Positions 24,264 through 35,690 of a stretch of 64,000 nt of DNA are shown piece after piece. The first letter of the stretch is position 1. Each line of letters starts with the position of its first letter. The notes beneath the pieces were generated by a model. It made no database searches. It worked only from the letters and a program-made list of their open reading frames with translations, and had not been told where the DNA came from. The stretch is from NCBI GenBank assembly GCA_032622095.1, contig CP136065.1, positions 98,647,343 through 98,711,342 on the forward strand, written 5' to 3'. The position numbers and the translations under genes were made by a program. Origin of the DNA: Siphonodentalium dalli (Eukaryota; Mollusca; Scaphopoda; Gadilida; Siphonodentaliidae).

Positions 24264-25400
24264 TCAATGATACCTACATTTACACAGCGAAATACTTACA
24301 CATTGCATATTACCGGGATTTCCCCGACTATGTACATAAACTGCACGCATTATAAAACATAGTTCATTTAATCGAGTGTTGAATTTAACAAGCACACAAT
24401 AACTATTACGCAATAAGACTCCACTGAAAAGGGAGCGCACCCTCATCAAGGAAAAAATCACTGAGTTCCTCTGAACAGTTGTTGAATCACCAAGATCTTC
24501 AGTTGCAGTCGACTGTGCATTAGGCTCAGCATATTGTAGATATCCGCTCTGTGAAACACCGAAATCCGCATCCCTCCCGAGGAAAATGTGAAGATAAATA
24601 TACGCACGGACAACCAGATTCACGTTGTTAGTCTCCAATTGTATGGGCCGTAGAAGTATTCTAATTATAACCAACAAAACACCTAATGCACACTCGACGG
24701 TCTTACGTGCCCCGGAAGTCGGTAATTGAACACTTTCTTATCAACAATAGCTGTTCGATGGGGATACGGCTTCATTAGGTGATTGCTGAATGCGAAAGCA
24801 TCATCAACAAGGACATACGGTACGTTCAGTGTTCTGTTAGGACCGGTAATTGGACTAGAATCGGGGAAGTTCTGCTGTATATCACACATTCCACTGCCCT
24901 TGAAAATACCACCATCAGCACTCTATGGTGATTCCAGATAATCACAATTAAATTTTCACTTCGCGTCAACAGCCATCAGAACAATGCACTCGTAGTCCTT
25001 ATAGTTACGATGATATCATGCACTGTGAGATGGTCTCCGTATTTCAATGTGCTTCTCATCGATTGCACCCAAACAATGAGGAAACTGCTACAGTGTGTCA
25101 AATTTATCTGCGTGTAGCAACCACTCTTGATTGTTGTCTGGCATTATCAATAAATCGCATTGTAGAGTATCGTAAATAGCATCACAAACTTCTGGAATAA
25201 TCGCACCAATGGTTGATTAGCGATTATGGGAGTGAAATGTAGACTTGCACACGTCTCCCCTGTAGCCAGTCAAAAAGGTTTCGTAAAAAAAAAAACCTGG
25301 AACCCCGAATACATCTTTAAGAGGTGCAGCTCCAATGATGTTTTACTTCTAATGTTACTAATAAATAAAACAAGTAGCTGGACGGATGCAACAATAACAT
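24264..25400 (-). pseudogene. PIF/Harbinger (HARBI1-like) transposase, decayed
   Basis: On the minus strand I can read, in order and in several frames: LATGETCASLHF, STIGAIIPEVCDAIYDTL, HCLGAIDEKHIEIRRP, YKDYECIVLMAVDAK, SADGGIFKGSGM, NVPYVLVDDAFAFSNHLMKP, VFNYRLPGARKTVECALGVL and ILLRPIQLETNNVNLVVRAY. This is the order of the HARBI1/DDE_4 nuclease, with the D of GAIDEKH and the D of VLVDDAF in catalytic positions. Stops interrupt it at several points (for example after MAVDAK and after YLESP), and there is a frameshift near 24690, so it is inactive. It pairs with the MADF fragment at 21.8-22.8 kb. Confidence 0.85.
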
Positions 25401-25419
25401 GTTTCCCATCAATCTAGAA

Positions 25420-25950
25420 TTCAGAATGAGTGAATGATCAAGGACTTTCATCGATAAATTCACTCAAATTTTGTATATATTCTGAATTGAGTGAAGTTTG
25501 TCACCAAACGTACACTATGTGTCATTGTCTTAAGGCATAGCCGCACGTTTTGACCAAAATTCCTGATATTTACAAAGTTTGATTTTCGCAAATTCTGTTT
25601 GGAATTTCTTTTTTGAAATTTGGTGGATGACTGATGTGACACATGCTTCAAGAATCGGCAATCAGTTGGGAATTGCAATTCCACTTCTATAGTTTTATGG
25701 CATGAGCAATCGTTAACATTTCATTTATTTTTTTCAGGTACCAACAAATTGAACTTTTTGACGAGATCATGAGATGAAACTTATTTTCTTCCCAATAAAT
25801 CCCATAATTATTTTTATTTAGAAAGACAACCGCCCTTAAATAATTGACCATGTTTGAGAATAATCATGTCGTGGTTGCTAATCAATGAAATATTATGGGT
25901 TCATAACGCAATCCAAACTGACCACAATATCATCTTCCATGACCGGAGCT
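25420..25950. other. No feature recognised
   Basis: AT-rich sequence with no supported gene or repeat boundary; it may contain one terminus of the Harbinger element, but I could not find matching terminal inverted repeats. Confidence 0.5.
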
Positions 25951-25974
25951 TCCTGGTATTTTGCGACAACCTTG

Positions 25975-26082
25975 TGTCAATGCATTATCTTATAGAGTCC
26001 ATAGGGTTCCTCGCATATATAAGAGAATGCATTGGCCTAACAATATTTACTTTGACCTGTAAGTCATTGCATTATCTTATAC
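25975..26082. repeat. Copy of the AATGCATTCTCTTATATATG hairpin family
   Basis: Contains TCAATGCATTATCTTATAG and, inverted, ATATATAAGAGAATGCATTG, then a third AAGTCATTGCATTATCTTA block. It is the same family as the interior of 30082-30463 and the diverged copy near 46980-47110. Confidence 0.7.
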
Positions 26083-26340
26083 TAGGGGATTGCCCGTCAA
26101 AACTGACGGGTAAATAAATGTTCTTTGTCACTTATTCGTGTGCATGAACAAATGATCATTTCTCTTGTCACTGCATGTTCTACTTTATAGAACTGTATTT
26201 TACCCCCGCCCCAACATATATAGGCCTAAGCATGCACAGATGGAACGCAACAAAATCAACTTGATATTACTTTAATACTATACTAACTGAAACAGACTCT
26301 GTCGCCCCTTTGTGTGCTATATATAGTGGTTTGTTGCCCT
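26082..26340 (-). mobile_element. Helitron 3' end on the minus strand
   Basis: Read on the minus strand, a hairpin with 7-bp arms CCCGTCA and TGACGGG (26093-26110) is followed by eight bases and then CTAG (26082-26085) and T, the classical Helitron terminus. The same hairpin-plus-CTAG layout ends the element at 36.77 kb. The body extends to higher coordinates, including GCCCCTTTGTGTGC-like short repeats; the 5' end was not located, so the right limit is approximate. Confidence 0.65.
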
Positions 26341-26528
26341 TTTTGTGCGCTTCCCGCATATTTTGAACTTTAACAGGCTCTCTTCGAGAGCCTTTATTAA
26401 GCGGCTGAGAGATCTGCGTCCCCATTGTGGCGCCCTGTGGCCCTTTCGTGCACTACTACAGCGGCCTCTGCTGAAGTGTGTGAGTCGATTTAACCAGAGA
26501 TGTGACGACATCGTGGTTGGGTGACTGA

Positions 26529-26548
26529 CCCCCCCCCCCCCCCCCCCC
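26529..26548 (+). repeat. Poly-C tract, 20 bases
   Basis: A homopolymer of 20 C, equal in length to that at 22974. Length may be unreliable in the assembly. Confidence 0.95.
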
Positions 26549-26559
26549 AAAACAAAAAC

Positions 26560-27150
26560 AAAAGATTTGGTAAATTGTTTTGATAGTTCGATTTTCCAAT
26601 TGGTATTTTGGTGTGGAATGTTGTTTTCTGACAAAAAGTTTAACTACTTTCTATAACATCGTCGGACTGATATATCCATTAGCTGGACAATTTCCAACTA
26701 TAGGCTGTAATAGGTTGGACATTGTCAACGGTTGGAAATCTTGTCGTAGCAGTTGGAAAATTCCTAGCCAAGGAGGGAGATGCAAATGAGAGTTCCAGAA
26801 GTTGGGAATTTTGACCTGGTTCAAAGATGCAGTCGGAAATTCCAAGTTAGACATTCTCGAATGTTTCAATGTTTCTCAACCTGGCAACGCCAAGTTACCC
26901 TGCCAACTAGAATATATATTCAACCCACTTTCACATTAGGTATTTTAACGTGATGATACAAACACGTCTGTATCTTGTTATGAGTGTCATAATAATAGTA
27001 GATTGTTAGTGGTGGTAGTACTGTACATGGTAGTTACATAATGAATGTCAGCATGTGTGGTTGCTCCAATACTTAAAACGTATGATCATATTATAACTAC
27101 CATAATAGTGATTTAACCCTGTCTATACTAAAGTATCATTGATGAGTAGT
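26560..27150. other. No gene; short GTTGGAAATT-like repeats
   Basis: Between 26.65 and 26.88 kb the motif TTGGAAATT or its complement recurs many times in both orientations. Similar sequence occurs near 40.05-40.25 and 50.39-50.45 kb. Nothing coding was recognised. Confidence 0.5.
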
Positions 27151-27154
27151 AAAT

Positions 27155-27300
27155 TATCCCACAGGAAATATGTAGATAATAAGTTCAAAAAACGACCATA
27201 ACTTTTTATCTGAACATTTCCCTCAATTAATAGAGCTCCATCTGCACTTATGTATTTTTCTTTTGTTTGTATAACCTTAACATTCCTCCAAATGAATACT
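27155..27300 (+). repeat. Dispersed repeat, copy 2 (pair with 6233-6390)
   Basis: Shares AGATAATAAGTTCAA, ATCTGAACATTTCCC, CAATTAATAGA and TGCACTT in the same order with the copy at 6.2-6.4 kb. Confidence 0.6.
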
Positions 27301-27719
27301 AGATCATTCCAGTCTATACTTTTTAACTAATTGGGAAAATCCAATTAATGTAAAAAGGATGAAGTCAGATGAAAACCCGCCAACAGAAGCGGTCCATTTT
27401 ATGCATTATTCCATTTCGTTTCGATGTTTTAGAGGGACAACAAATTGTTTTTAAATAACAAATATATATTCCGTGGTATTTGTAGGTCCAGTTTATATGT
27501 CATATTTGCTTTTCGACTTTTTTCAACTATATGAAACAGGAAAGTGTCAATGACGTTGTAGCTCAACTTGGAAAGGAGTTTATATTTTGCCGAACAATGA
27601 ATAGAATGACAAGGAAGGAAAGCCAAAACCTTTCAGTAAATGTTTTGTATTGTGTTGATGAAATTATTTTCATTACATATATTTCATCGAAAAATGTAGG
27701 CTACAGTGTGTGCATATGG

Positions 27720-29570
27720 ATTTGAATTTGAGATCCAAGCTGACTGCTGGCAGCCATGTATTATAACGAATTTCGGAAATAATCGATGGCTCGAATATAG
27801 AGGTCACTCTGAAGATCCATATGTAGATTGATGACGACTGGATGAGGGATGTGGCCTGTATGGCGTGCAAAATGATTTAGTCAGGCAAAGAGTAATATCC
27901 AAGATGGCAGCTGGCAGCCATTTTTTCCACGAATTTCGGAAATAATCGTGGCGCCCATCTAGATTTCTCCATGAAGATCCATATACAGTTTGGTGATGAT
28001 CGGATGAGGGATATGGTGTGATAAGGATTTAGTCATGCAAAGAATAAAATTCAAGATGGCTGCCGGCAGCCATGTTTTTCAGTGAAATTGTTCAAATGCA
28101 ATGGCTCCCATCTAGAGGTTAACCTAAGCACGCATGCAACTACTCCAATAATTTCGGGCTGCGGGCTGAGCCGATGGATTCAAATTTGAAATCCAAGATG
28201 GCTGCCGGCGGCCATGTGTTTTGAAGAATTTCGGAAAAAAGTTTGACCTCTCCCATCTTGAAGTCACCCTGAAGATCAATATGAAGTTTGGTTATGATCG
28301 TATGAGAGATGTGACATGTAGGATGTGCCAAAAGATTTAGCCATACAAAGAGTAAATTACAAGATGGCTGTTCGCGGCCATGTTTTTTTTTTTTAAATTT
28401 CGGTCAAAACAGGAAGCTCCCATTTAGAAGTGACCCCGAAGATCCATATGAAGTTTGGTGATCGGATGAGGAATGTAGGTGCGCCAAAGAATTTAGTCAT
28501 ACAAAGAGTAAATTCCAAGATGGACGTTGGCGGTCATGTTTTTCAACGAAATTCCATCAAAATTGGAAGCTCCCATCTATATGTCACTCCGAAGATCCAT
28601 ATAAAGTTTGGTGATGATCGGATGAGGGCTGTGGGCTGTATGGAGCGCCAAAGGATTTAGTCATACAAAGAGTAAATTCCAAGATGGCCACTGGCGGCCA
28701 TGTTTTTTAAAGAATTTCGGTCAAAATAGCAGGCTCCCATCTGGAGGTCATCCCGAAGATCTTTAATTAGGTTTGGTGATCATTAGATGAGGGGATGTGG
28801 TATGTATGGTATACCAAAGGATTTAGTCATGCAAAGATGGCTGCCGGCTGCCATATTTTTCATCGAAAGATGTTCAAATTTGATAGCTCCCATCTAGAGG
28901 TGATTCCAAACATGCCTGTAAATTATCAAAATCAGTTCTACAGTAAATGCGGGCTGCGGGCTGTGCCGATGGATTCAAATTTGAAATCCAAGATGGCTGC
29001 TGGCGGCCATGTTGTTTAGCAAATTTCAGTCAGAGGCTACCATCTAGATGTCAACCCGAAGATCCATATGAAGTTGGGTGACGATCGGATGAGAGATGTG
29101 GCCTCTTTGGTGTGCCGAAGGATTTAGTCATACAAAGAGTAAATTCCAAGATGCCGATGGCGGCCAAATGTTTTTCATCAAATTTCGGTCAAAATAGGAG
29201 TTTGGTGATGATCGGATGAGGGATGTGGTCCGCATGGTGTGCCAAATGATTTAGTTACACAAAGATTAAAATCCAAGATGGCTACCAGCGGCCAATCGTT
29301 AAAATTTGCTCCCATCTGCAGGTGATCACAATCGTGTCTGCAAAATTAAAAAGATGTTGCGGCCATAAATAGGATGTGTAGGCTGTAGGGTGTGCCGATG
29401 GATTCAAATTTGAAATCCAGATTACTTCTGGCGGACATGTTTTTCATCGAAATTCGGAAAAATTCGACAGTTCCCATCTATAAGTCACCCTGAAGATACA
29501 TATTAAGTTTGTTGACGATAAGATGGGGTTGCGGCCTGTAGGGCGTGCCGAAGGACATTTTTGACGCACG
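27720..29570 (+). repeat. Tandem array, about 155-bp unit with AAGATGGC motif
   Basis: About twelve diverged units. AAGATGG cores start near 27901, 28053, 28195, 28361, 28517, 28681, 28834, 28990, 29148 (AAGATGCC) and 29275, usually followed by a GGCGGCCATGTTTTT-like block and a CCCATCTAGAGGT-like block. It ends at GACGCACGGGCGGACGCACAC near 29563-29590. The short open frames inside are incidental. Confidence 0.9.
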
Positions 29571-30081
29571 GGCGGACGCACACACACGGACGACGGTCGC
29601 CAACCCATGGCAATACCTCAAACTTTACTTTATGACATGCACATCACACAACAGAAAAATATCCCGGATAATGATACTCCTGATAGATTTTGAAAAAGCG
29701 TTTGACTCTATCTCATGGAAATTTATGAATCAAGTTTTAGAATTTTTTTATTTGGAAACTCAATTAAACGATGGGTCAATAAATTTTATTTTAACTGTAC
29801 TGCTACTGTTACAACATACAGATATCTTTCAGAAAACTTCAAATTAGGAAGAGGATGTCGTCAAGGAGACCCATTATCCCGGACATTTTTCTTATATGTG
29901 CAGAAATACTAGGCATACTAATAAGAAGTAGTAAAACAATTAGAGGTATTAAGATCGGAGAAACCGAATTTAAAATTTCCATGTATGCGGATAATACAAG
30001 CCTCATATTAGACGGCAGCAATTATAGCCTTACACAGTCCCTATTACAGTTGAAGGAATTTTGAGCAATGTCTGGTCTTAA

Positions 30082-30463
30082 CCCTTTACCCAACAAACCG
30101 GCCAAATAAAGCTTCAACAGCCTAAAATATCTTCGGTCTGTCTCAATAGAACCATACACATATGGATATCATTGGAACCGGCTCCTTGACCACATTGTGA
30201 TAGTTACAGTTATGCCCTGTGCCAATGCATTCTCTTATATATGCGAGTCGACCATAGGTCGCCTCGCATATATAAGAGAATGCATTGGCCTAAAAAAATC
30301 TTTTTTTTAACACTTTTTACCATTTTTTCTTACATTCTTTAACAATTTTATAATTTTTAATGTGTTAAGCCAATGCATTCTCTTATATATGTGAGGCGAC
30401 CTATGGTCGACTCGCATATATAAGAGAATGCATTGGCACAGGGCCGTTCTGTTGGGTAAAGGG
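30082..30463. mobile_element. 382-bp TTAA-flanked element with hairpin arms
   Basis: Flanked by TTAA at 30078-30081 and 30464-30467. Terminal repeats are CCCTTTACCCAACA on the left and TGTTGGGTAAAGGG on the right. Inside, a palindromic unit with arms CCAATGCATTCTCTTATAT and its complement occurs twice, in inverted positions around a T-rich centre. Removing the element plus one TTAA joins the LINE codons as SGLNINKDKC, in frame, which shows precise TTAA insertion of piggyBac type. Confidence 0.93.
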
Positions 30464-31204
30464 TTAATATAAATAAGGATAAATGCAGAGTATGCAGAGT
30501 AGTATGGATCGGGTCCGAACGGAATAACGAAACTCCGCATAGAAATATAGAGAATATTATGTCACAAACGATTTTGAAATGCTAGGAATAAAATTCCATA
30601 CGAACCTAAGCATTATTCCATTTCTGAATTATGCTGATAAATTAAAAAGTACGAAAAATTAGATAGATTCCTGATCAAAGAAACCTGACTCTAAATGGCG
30701 GACTGACGAGAGTAAAATCGATCATATTACCAAAAATAATCACCTATTAATGGCTCTTCCAAACCCAGATCAAGCTATAATGAAATAGATCACAAAAATG
30801 TGTTATAATTTCATATGGAATTCAAAAATTGATCGCATAAAAAGTGATATATTGTGCAACCAATATAAATTCGGTGGACATAAAATGATAGACATACAAG
30901 CCTTTAATAATTCCTTAAAGATTACCTGGGTGAGACGATTACTCATGATCAAAACAAGCTGGCAAACTGTATTTAACGAACACGTTTCGAAAGACACACT
31001 ATTATGGCTATACGATTATAAATATATTAATGGTCTGAACAATGGCATAACACACCCATTCTGTCTGAACAATGGCATAACAAACCCATTCTGGAAAGAT
31101 GTGTTGGGAGCATGGACTAAATTCAAAAAAGCTCTTTATAAAAACTGTAATACTGAACTTTACCTTTCGCAGTGTATATGGAATAAAGATGATATAATGC
31201 TTAA

Positions 31205-31698
31205 AGGCACGTGCGGCCTTAGTTGTCGAAAATATTCATATTTGTTCAAATCACCGTAAACAGAAAAACATTAAAACGCATACAGTTTCGTTCATATATA
31301 CCATGACCATTGCGTAAACAGCATGTTATCATAAAGACCTACTATGCTTTACCTAAGCAAGAGCCTGCTTGTGTTATAGAAGACAGCACAATGCTACTGG
31401 CTAATCACACAAAAATGGCAGAAACGCTCTTTATTAGATCCATGTAAGGAATTCACCAACAAAGAACGCTCTTTATGTTTACCATCATAATATAAACAAA
31501 CACCAGAAAAGTAACTGTTTAAGCTTTTGTTTACACAACACTGGTCAAACATATGACAATAAGATACTGTTTATGCGATATTTCTTATTTGTATACGGAC
31601 AAAGTCTGTCTAAATTTTGATGTTCTTTCTGTTTGTGGCGGTGTTTGACGGGTGGAAATATTTTCACAGCATACCCACCGCCAAGGCCAACCGTACCT
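31205..31698. mobile_element. TTAA-type MITE, copy 3, complete, 494 bp
   Basis: Flanked by TTAA at 31201-31204 and 31699-31702. Same length as the copy at 15407-15900. Removing the element and one TTAA joins the LINE codons as DDIMLNGKQINFKSW, in frame. It therefore inserted after the LINE. Confidence 0.95.
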
Positions 31699-32510
31699 TT
31701 AATGGAAAACAAATCAACTTCAAAAGTTGGAAATCAAAAGGAATATTATTTATTAAAGACCTGATCACGGCGAATTCCATACACCTTTAACCCTTCAAGA
31801 TAAGTATGGAATAACAACGGATTTTGTGACTATGCTAACGATACAAAAAACAAGTTAAGAAACACATAACCTTTCCAATTCAAGAAAATACATTTTTTGA
31901 AAGACCTAGTACACCTAACGAATTTAGAATTCTTCTTAAATATCGAACAGGAGGAAAAGATGATTATAACATACTCACCAGTCATCTAGAAATAACTACA
32001 AAACCAATTTCAAAATGGGAGACAGAATTACAAATAACACACGATAACCCCTTAAAATGGTAACATATATTTGTTATTCCGATTTATACCAACAAAGACA
32101 GCAATTTAAGATGGCTCCAATACAGGATATTACAGAGAATAATAAATACGAACACATATCTTGAAAATATACGCATACGTTCAAACGGGCTATTTCGTAG
32201 ATGTAATCAATATGACGAGACAATAAAGCATATTTTCTGGGAGTGTTCGAAAGAATTCCTGAAAAAACTTGAATCCTTGTATTCACAAAAGTCAATAAAT
32301 ATAAGATTTTCAGCAGATACGTTTATTTTAGGTTCTATGGGAAAAGAGAACAAGATGCTAAACTACTTAAACCTACTTACAAAAAAATATATATACAGTA
32401 ATAAATTTACAGAAACAGAACTGTATCTGGAAGCATTTCTAGCACTTGTAAAAATCAATATGAAGCAGAGAGAGTCTCGCAATACTAAATTTAAAAAAAG
32501 ACGTATTTGA

Positions 32511-33130
32511 GGCAGAATGTAAAATAATTCAAATCGCATTGTATCCGAAAACAGCTAAATAGCCGCATAAGATTACCACTGCTCATGTGTTGTTGCTTCA
32601 TTTCACATTTAAATAAACACGTGGCGATGCCCGACAGCACACTACTGGATTCCTGGCTACTGTCCTGTATTACCAGAGATCAACTATACATAAGGAAAAA
32701 ATCAGTTTATGTGCCTGAAAGATATTGAGATGTATGACAGCATCTATTATACTCGACTATAGCTGTGCTATTACAGTTGTCGAAACAATCGATTCCGTAT
32801 ATGAATATGTATTACGCTTGCGTACCTATATGTGTATATGCATGTACATATGTGTGTATGTAAGTTTGTGTATATGCACGTATAATAACATGTGTATGAT
32901 TGTGTATATTTGTATACTGTTATAAGACCACACTCATAGTCCTTAATTATCTATATACAGGAATGCGGGTAAAGTGACAATACATACGTGACAATATCAA
33001 ATAAGCAGCGAATATTCTACATCAATATAAATAAATGAAGATGAACTGCTATATCGATGGATACTGGCGCCCCTGGGGACAAATTGTTTAGTTTACATTC
33101 ATCCAAGTCACTACTGAAAGGGTTAACGAA
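32511..33130. other. No gene recognised
   Basis: Includes a TG/TA-rich simple stretch around 32825-32900. No supported exon. Confidence 0.5.
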
Positions 33131-33141
33131 TTCCTTGCTCC

Positions 33142-33763
33142 ATGCCCAGTGCAACTAAATTGTCACTCATCGGGCTACATGCATTTACAGGCAATGATTA
33201 TGTGTCATCTTTCTTCAAAAAGGGGAAAAAGGCCTGTTTCACCCTCATGGAGAGAGATGAGAGATATGTCGAGGCTTTCAACACTTTAGGTTCTTCCTGG
33301 TCTGTGCCGTTGGACACCACGCACGTCCTCGAAGAGTATGTGTGTAAACTAACTGTATGGCAAACACCGCATGTCAAGTTGCAACGAAACACGGAAGGTG
33401 TTATTCTGGGAAAAATACAATAAGAATAAACAAATGATGGACCTCTCCCTCATGCCTCCGTGTCGAGACACTTTGATGCTCCATGTCAAGCGGGCCAATT
33501 ATGTCAGTCGAATTTGGCGCCTGTCTATAATAGCCAAGATTGATCCACCAGACCCCCAGTTCCGCGGTTGGAATGCTGATTGTCAGATTAATTGGACCGC
33601 AGAACCATTTCCGAGTGAGATTTCATCCATTATGTGTGATATCACCGATTGCGGATTGAGTGAAGCAGTTGATGAGGATGAGGCAGATGATTGTGTAGAA
33701 AGCGATGACGAGGTTGACGGAATTGACGAGCGTAATTTAAGCGACAGCGCAGAATTCGATTGA
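33142..33763 (+). pseudogene. Fragment of an unnamed repeat-associated protein family (HAFTG / MPPC-RANY type)
   Basis: The first frame reads LIGLHAFTGNDYVSSFFKKG and LEEYVCKL. The second, one base shifted near 33346, continues LFWEKYNK, LMPPCRDTLMLHVKRANYVS and a GW block, then an acidic tail (EDEADD, ESDDEVDG). Skipping one base at the junction gives a continuous sequence. I recall this combination from large uncharacterised proteins repeated in genomes of aquatic invertebrates, but cannot name the family. A possible acceptor CTCCATGCCCAG at 33137-33148 could make this a true exon with a single indel. Confidence 0.6.
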
Positions 33764-35080
33764 TGTGGTATAGTGTTTGTTCTTTCACATAAATGCATCT
33801 ATGAAAGCATGTATCGGTCACTTCGATATAACTGTGCAATGTCAGACTCTACGTTATTCCTATTTCCAATCGTAGTAATACACAAAATACCCTTCTGATA
33901 TCAATATTGCTAGGAACATTCGTCAACATTTTGGGGTGGTGTGGTTGGTAACTAAGGGGCGTGGCATATTGCGGAATATATAACACATGTCTAAGGTAAG
34001 TCTTTCCAATTATTTATGGAGACCCAATATCAACGAATCACATTAATTAACTTTGTCTGTACTTAAAGCTGTCCAAATTTCCGACATCCAGTTAACATGA
34101 TACCCGTTTTAAGAAATTTTACGATTTTTTTGCAATGGGGGAGGGTTAAGTTTTTTCCGTCAAACTCGGACATTAATGAAGAAATTATAAAACGGTGTTA
34201 TCTGACGTATATCATCAGCCTTCATTTTGGTATATTACTTTGATATATATGTTGATCATTCTTAGTTGTAGAGTGAATGAATCAAGAGCATTTTTCTGAA
34301 TCGTCATGAAAATATAACATGTGACGTCATCCCGTGATCCCCAGCGTCACTCAAATATCACATACATGGGATGTTAAACCTTATTATATTTGAGGGACTA
34401 TAGCTGAAGAGAAATTAACTCAAATTGAGAGGAATAAGCTGCACAAGTGTTAAATTGATAGTAATTTTCAGAATCCACCACATATGTTAAATAACCACAA
34501 TTTGGTGTCCGGTACCCCCATACAAGTGACTATAAAATTAAAACGCGTCCTATTAGGTCCATGCAACATCCGGATCACGGAACTACAATAGTTCACCTAT
34601 AGAAAAATGATAGTGCCATAAATTCCCGGCTCGGGTGACACCCCGCCTCATCTGACGCCTAGCCTTATAGCTCATGTATTGTAATTAAAAGCCACATTCA
34701 AATTGTGAAGCTGATTGGTAAACACTTTTAAATCTACGATCCAAACTCACTAACGGAACAATACAAAAACCAATGCAAATGAAACAACTATAAAACAACC
34801 AAGTCATAAAAACTTAAAAATGTTGGCTGGCCCCTTCTGGATCTTGTGCACATATATTCGGTAACTCAATTGTCGAAAAAATAACAAACTGTTTGCCAGT
34901 TATATCGACATATTGTTTTCCATCCCCTCAAAGTAAGTATATAAATATAGTATGAAGACCCCAAAATAAGCAATTTCAGTTGAAGCTAGCGTTGTGTTCT
35001 GTGTCTGTTCATTTGTTTTTATTTTACAGATAGACGGGCGAATGAACCCAAATAGCAGTCTTTCTCTGGAAATTGGAATG
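33764..35080. other. No gene recognised
   Basis: AT-rich sequence downstream of the second CTLD gene. No domain or repeat boundary was seen. Confidence 0.5.
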
Positions 35081-35304
35081 TCACTCAATCTGGCATATGT
35101 ATTCACAGTCGTATTCCTCTGAACATTTAACGTCGTTCACGTAGAAACCCCAGTTCGCCTGCAAGCTGGAACATTCGTTGTTGAGACTGTTTGGTTCATC
35201 AAGCCCCCATCTAATCCAACTTATCATCTGTCCATTATGGCGCCTCCATGATGTTCCGCTATCGTGGCGACTTGTGCCGTCTACGAGCAATGCGCCGTGT
35301 GTGC
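35081..35304 (-). CDS. Second CTLD gene, last exon
   Basis: The exon follows acceptor TATTGACACAG and starts with GC, completing a Gly codon. It reads THGALLVDGTSRHDSG, then MISWIRWGLDEPN, NECSSL, FYVNDVKC and ends CEYICQIE before TGA. This is the C-terminal half of a CTLD with an EPN tripeptide and a VND in the WND position, the pattern of mannose-type calcium-dependent lectins. The protein ends right after the domain, so it is probably secreted rather than membrane-bound. Confidence 0.88.
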
Positions 35305-35344
35305 CTGTGTCAATATGAATGGATACCGTAATGGCTCATGTTAA

Positions 35345-35500
35345 GCAACATGCGGTTGGCGCTCCAAAATACACCAAATACTGTTCGTGTTTTTATTTCC
35401 CCCGATATCGAAATAAATCGATACATACTTGAACTACTTTCTATGAGCATTTTATGTTCAAGAAAGACACATTGAGGTCATTGATGTTCGGGGCCCGACG
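35345..35500 (+). repeat. Dispersed repeat, copy 2 (GCGCTCCAAAATACACC family)
   Basis: Contains GGTTGGCGCTCCAAAATACA, a GATATCGAAATA block and AAGAAAGACACATTGA, matching the left part of 18354-18880 and 60950-61300. Located in the intron of the second CTLD gene. Confidence 0.65.
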
Positions 35501-35569
35501 TATTCATCGGAATTCCGATATATGTTAACGGGCTCATTGGTCCGATTTAATCATATCGATATTTTTTAT

Positions 35570-35690
35570 TTTTGGGACCCACCATCCTGGGAACGCAAGT
35601 TTGTTTTCCTTTCCGAACTCTGACACCAACCCCTCCAACACAAGTTTTTTCCAAGGGCAATTGGGGACCCACCCCCAAAATTTGACGAGA
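35570..35690 (+). repeat. GGGACCCACC / CAAGTTTTTT minisatellite, copy 1
   Basis: Two to three diverged units with GGGACCCACC, GGAACGCAAGTTTG and ACAAGTTTTTTCC. The same units occur at 46735-46850 with clearer tandem structure. Confidence 0.6.

Larger units (their letters stand above)
29640..32510 (+). pseudogene. Non-LTR retrotransposon (L1/Tx1-like) ORF2 fragment, 5' truncated
   Basis: Reverse-transcriptase motifs appear in order: IDFEKAFDSISW (motif A, near 29686), GCRQGDPLS (motif B, near 29850) and YADN (motif C, near 29984, with N replacing the second catalytic D). Downstream are post-RT sequence FIWNSKIDRIKSDILCN and a C-terminal LRWLQYRILQRII and HIFWEC region. Motifs lie in three frames and there are stops, so it is dead; only the region from motif A onwards is present. 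Two small TTAA-flanked elements are inserted at 30082-30463 and 31205-31698. The family assignment to L1/Tx1 is from motif style and needs a search. Confidence 0.85.

Noticed and set aside
26375-26393. Hairpin AGGCTCTCTTCGAGAGCCT resembling a histone mRNA stem-loop
   Set aside because: Stem and loop lengths differ from the histone consensus, and no histone frame lies nearby.
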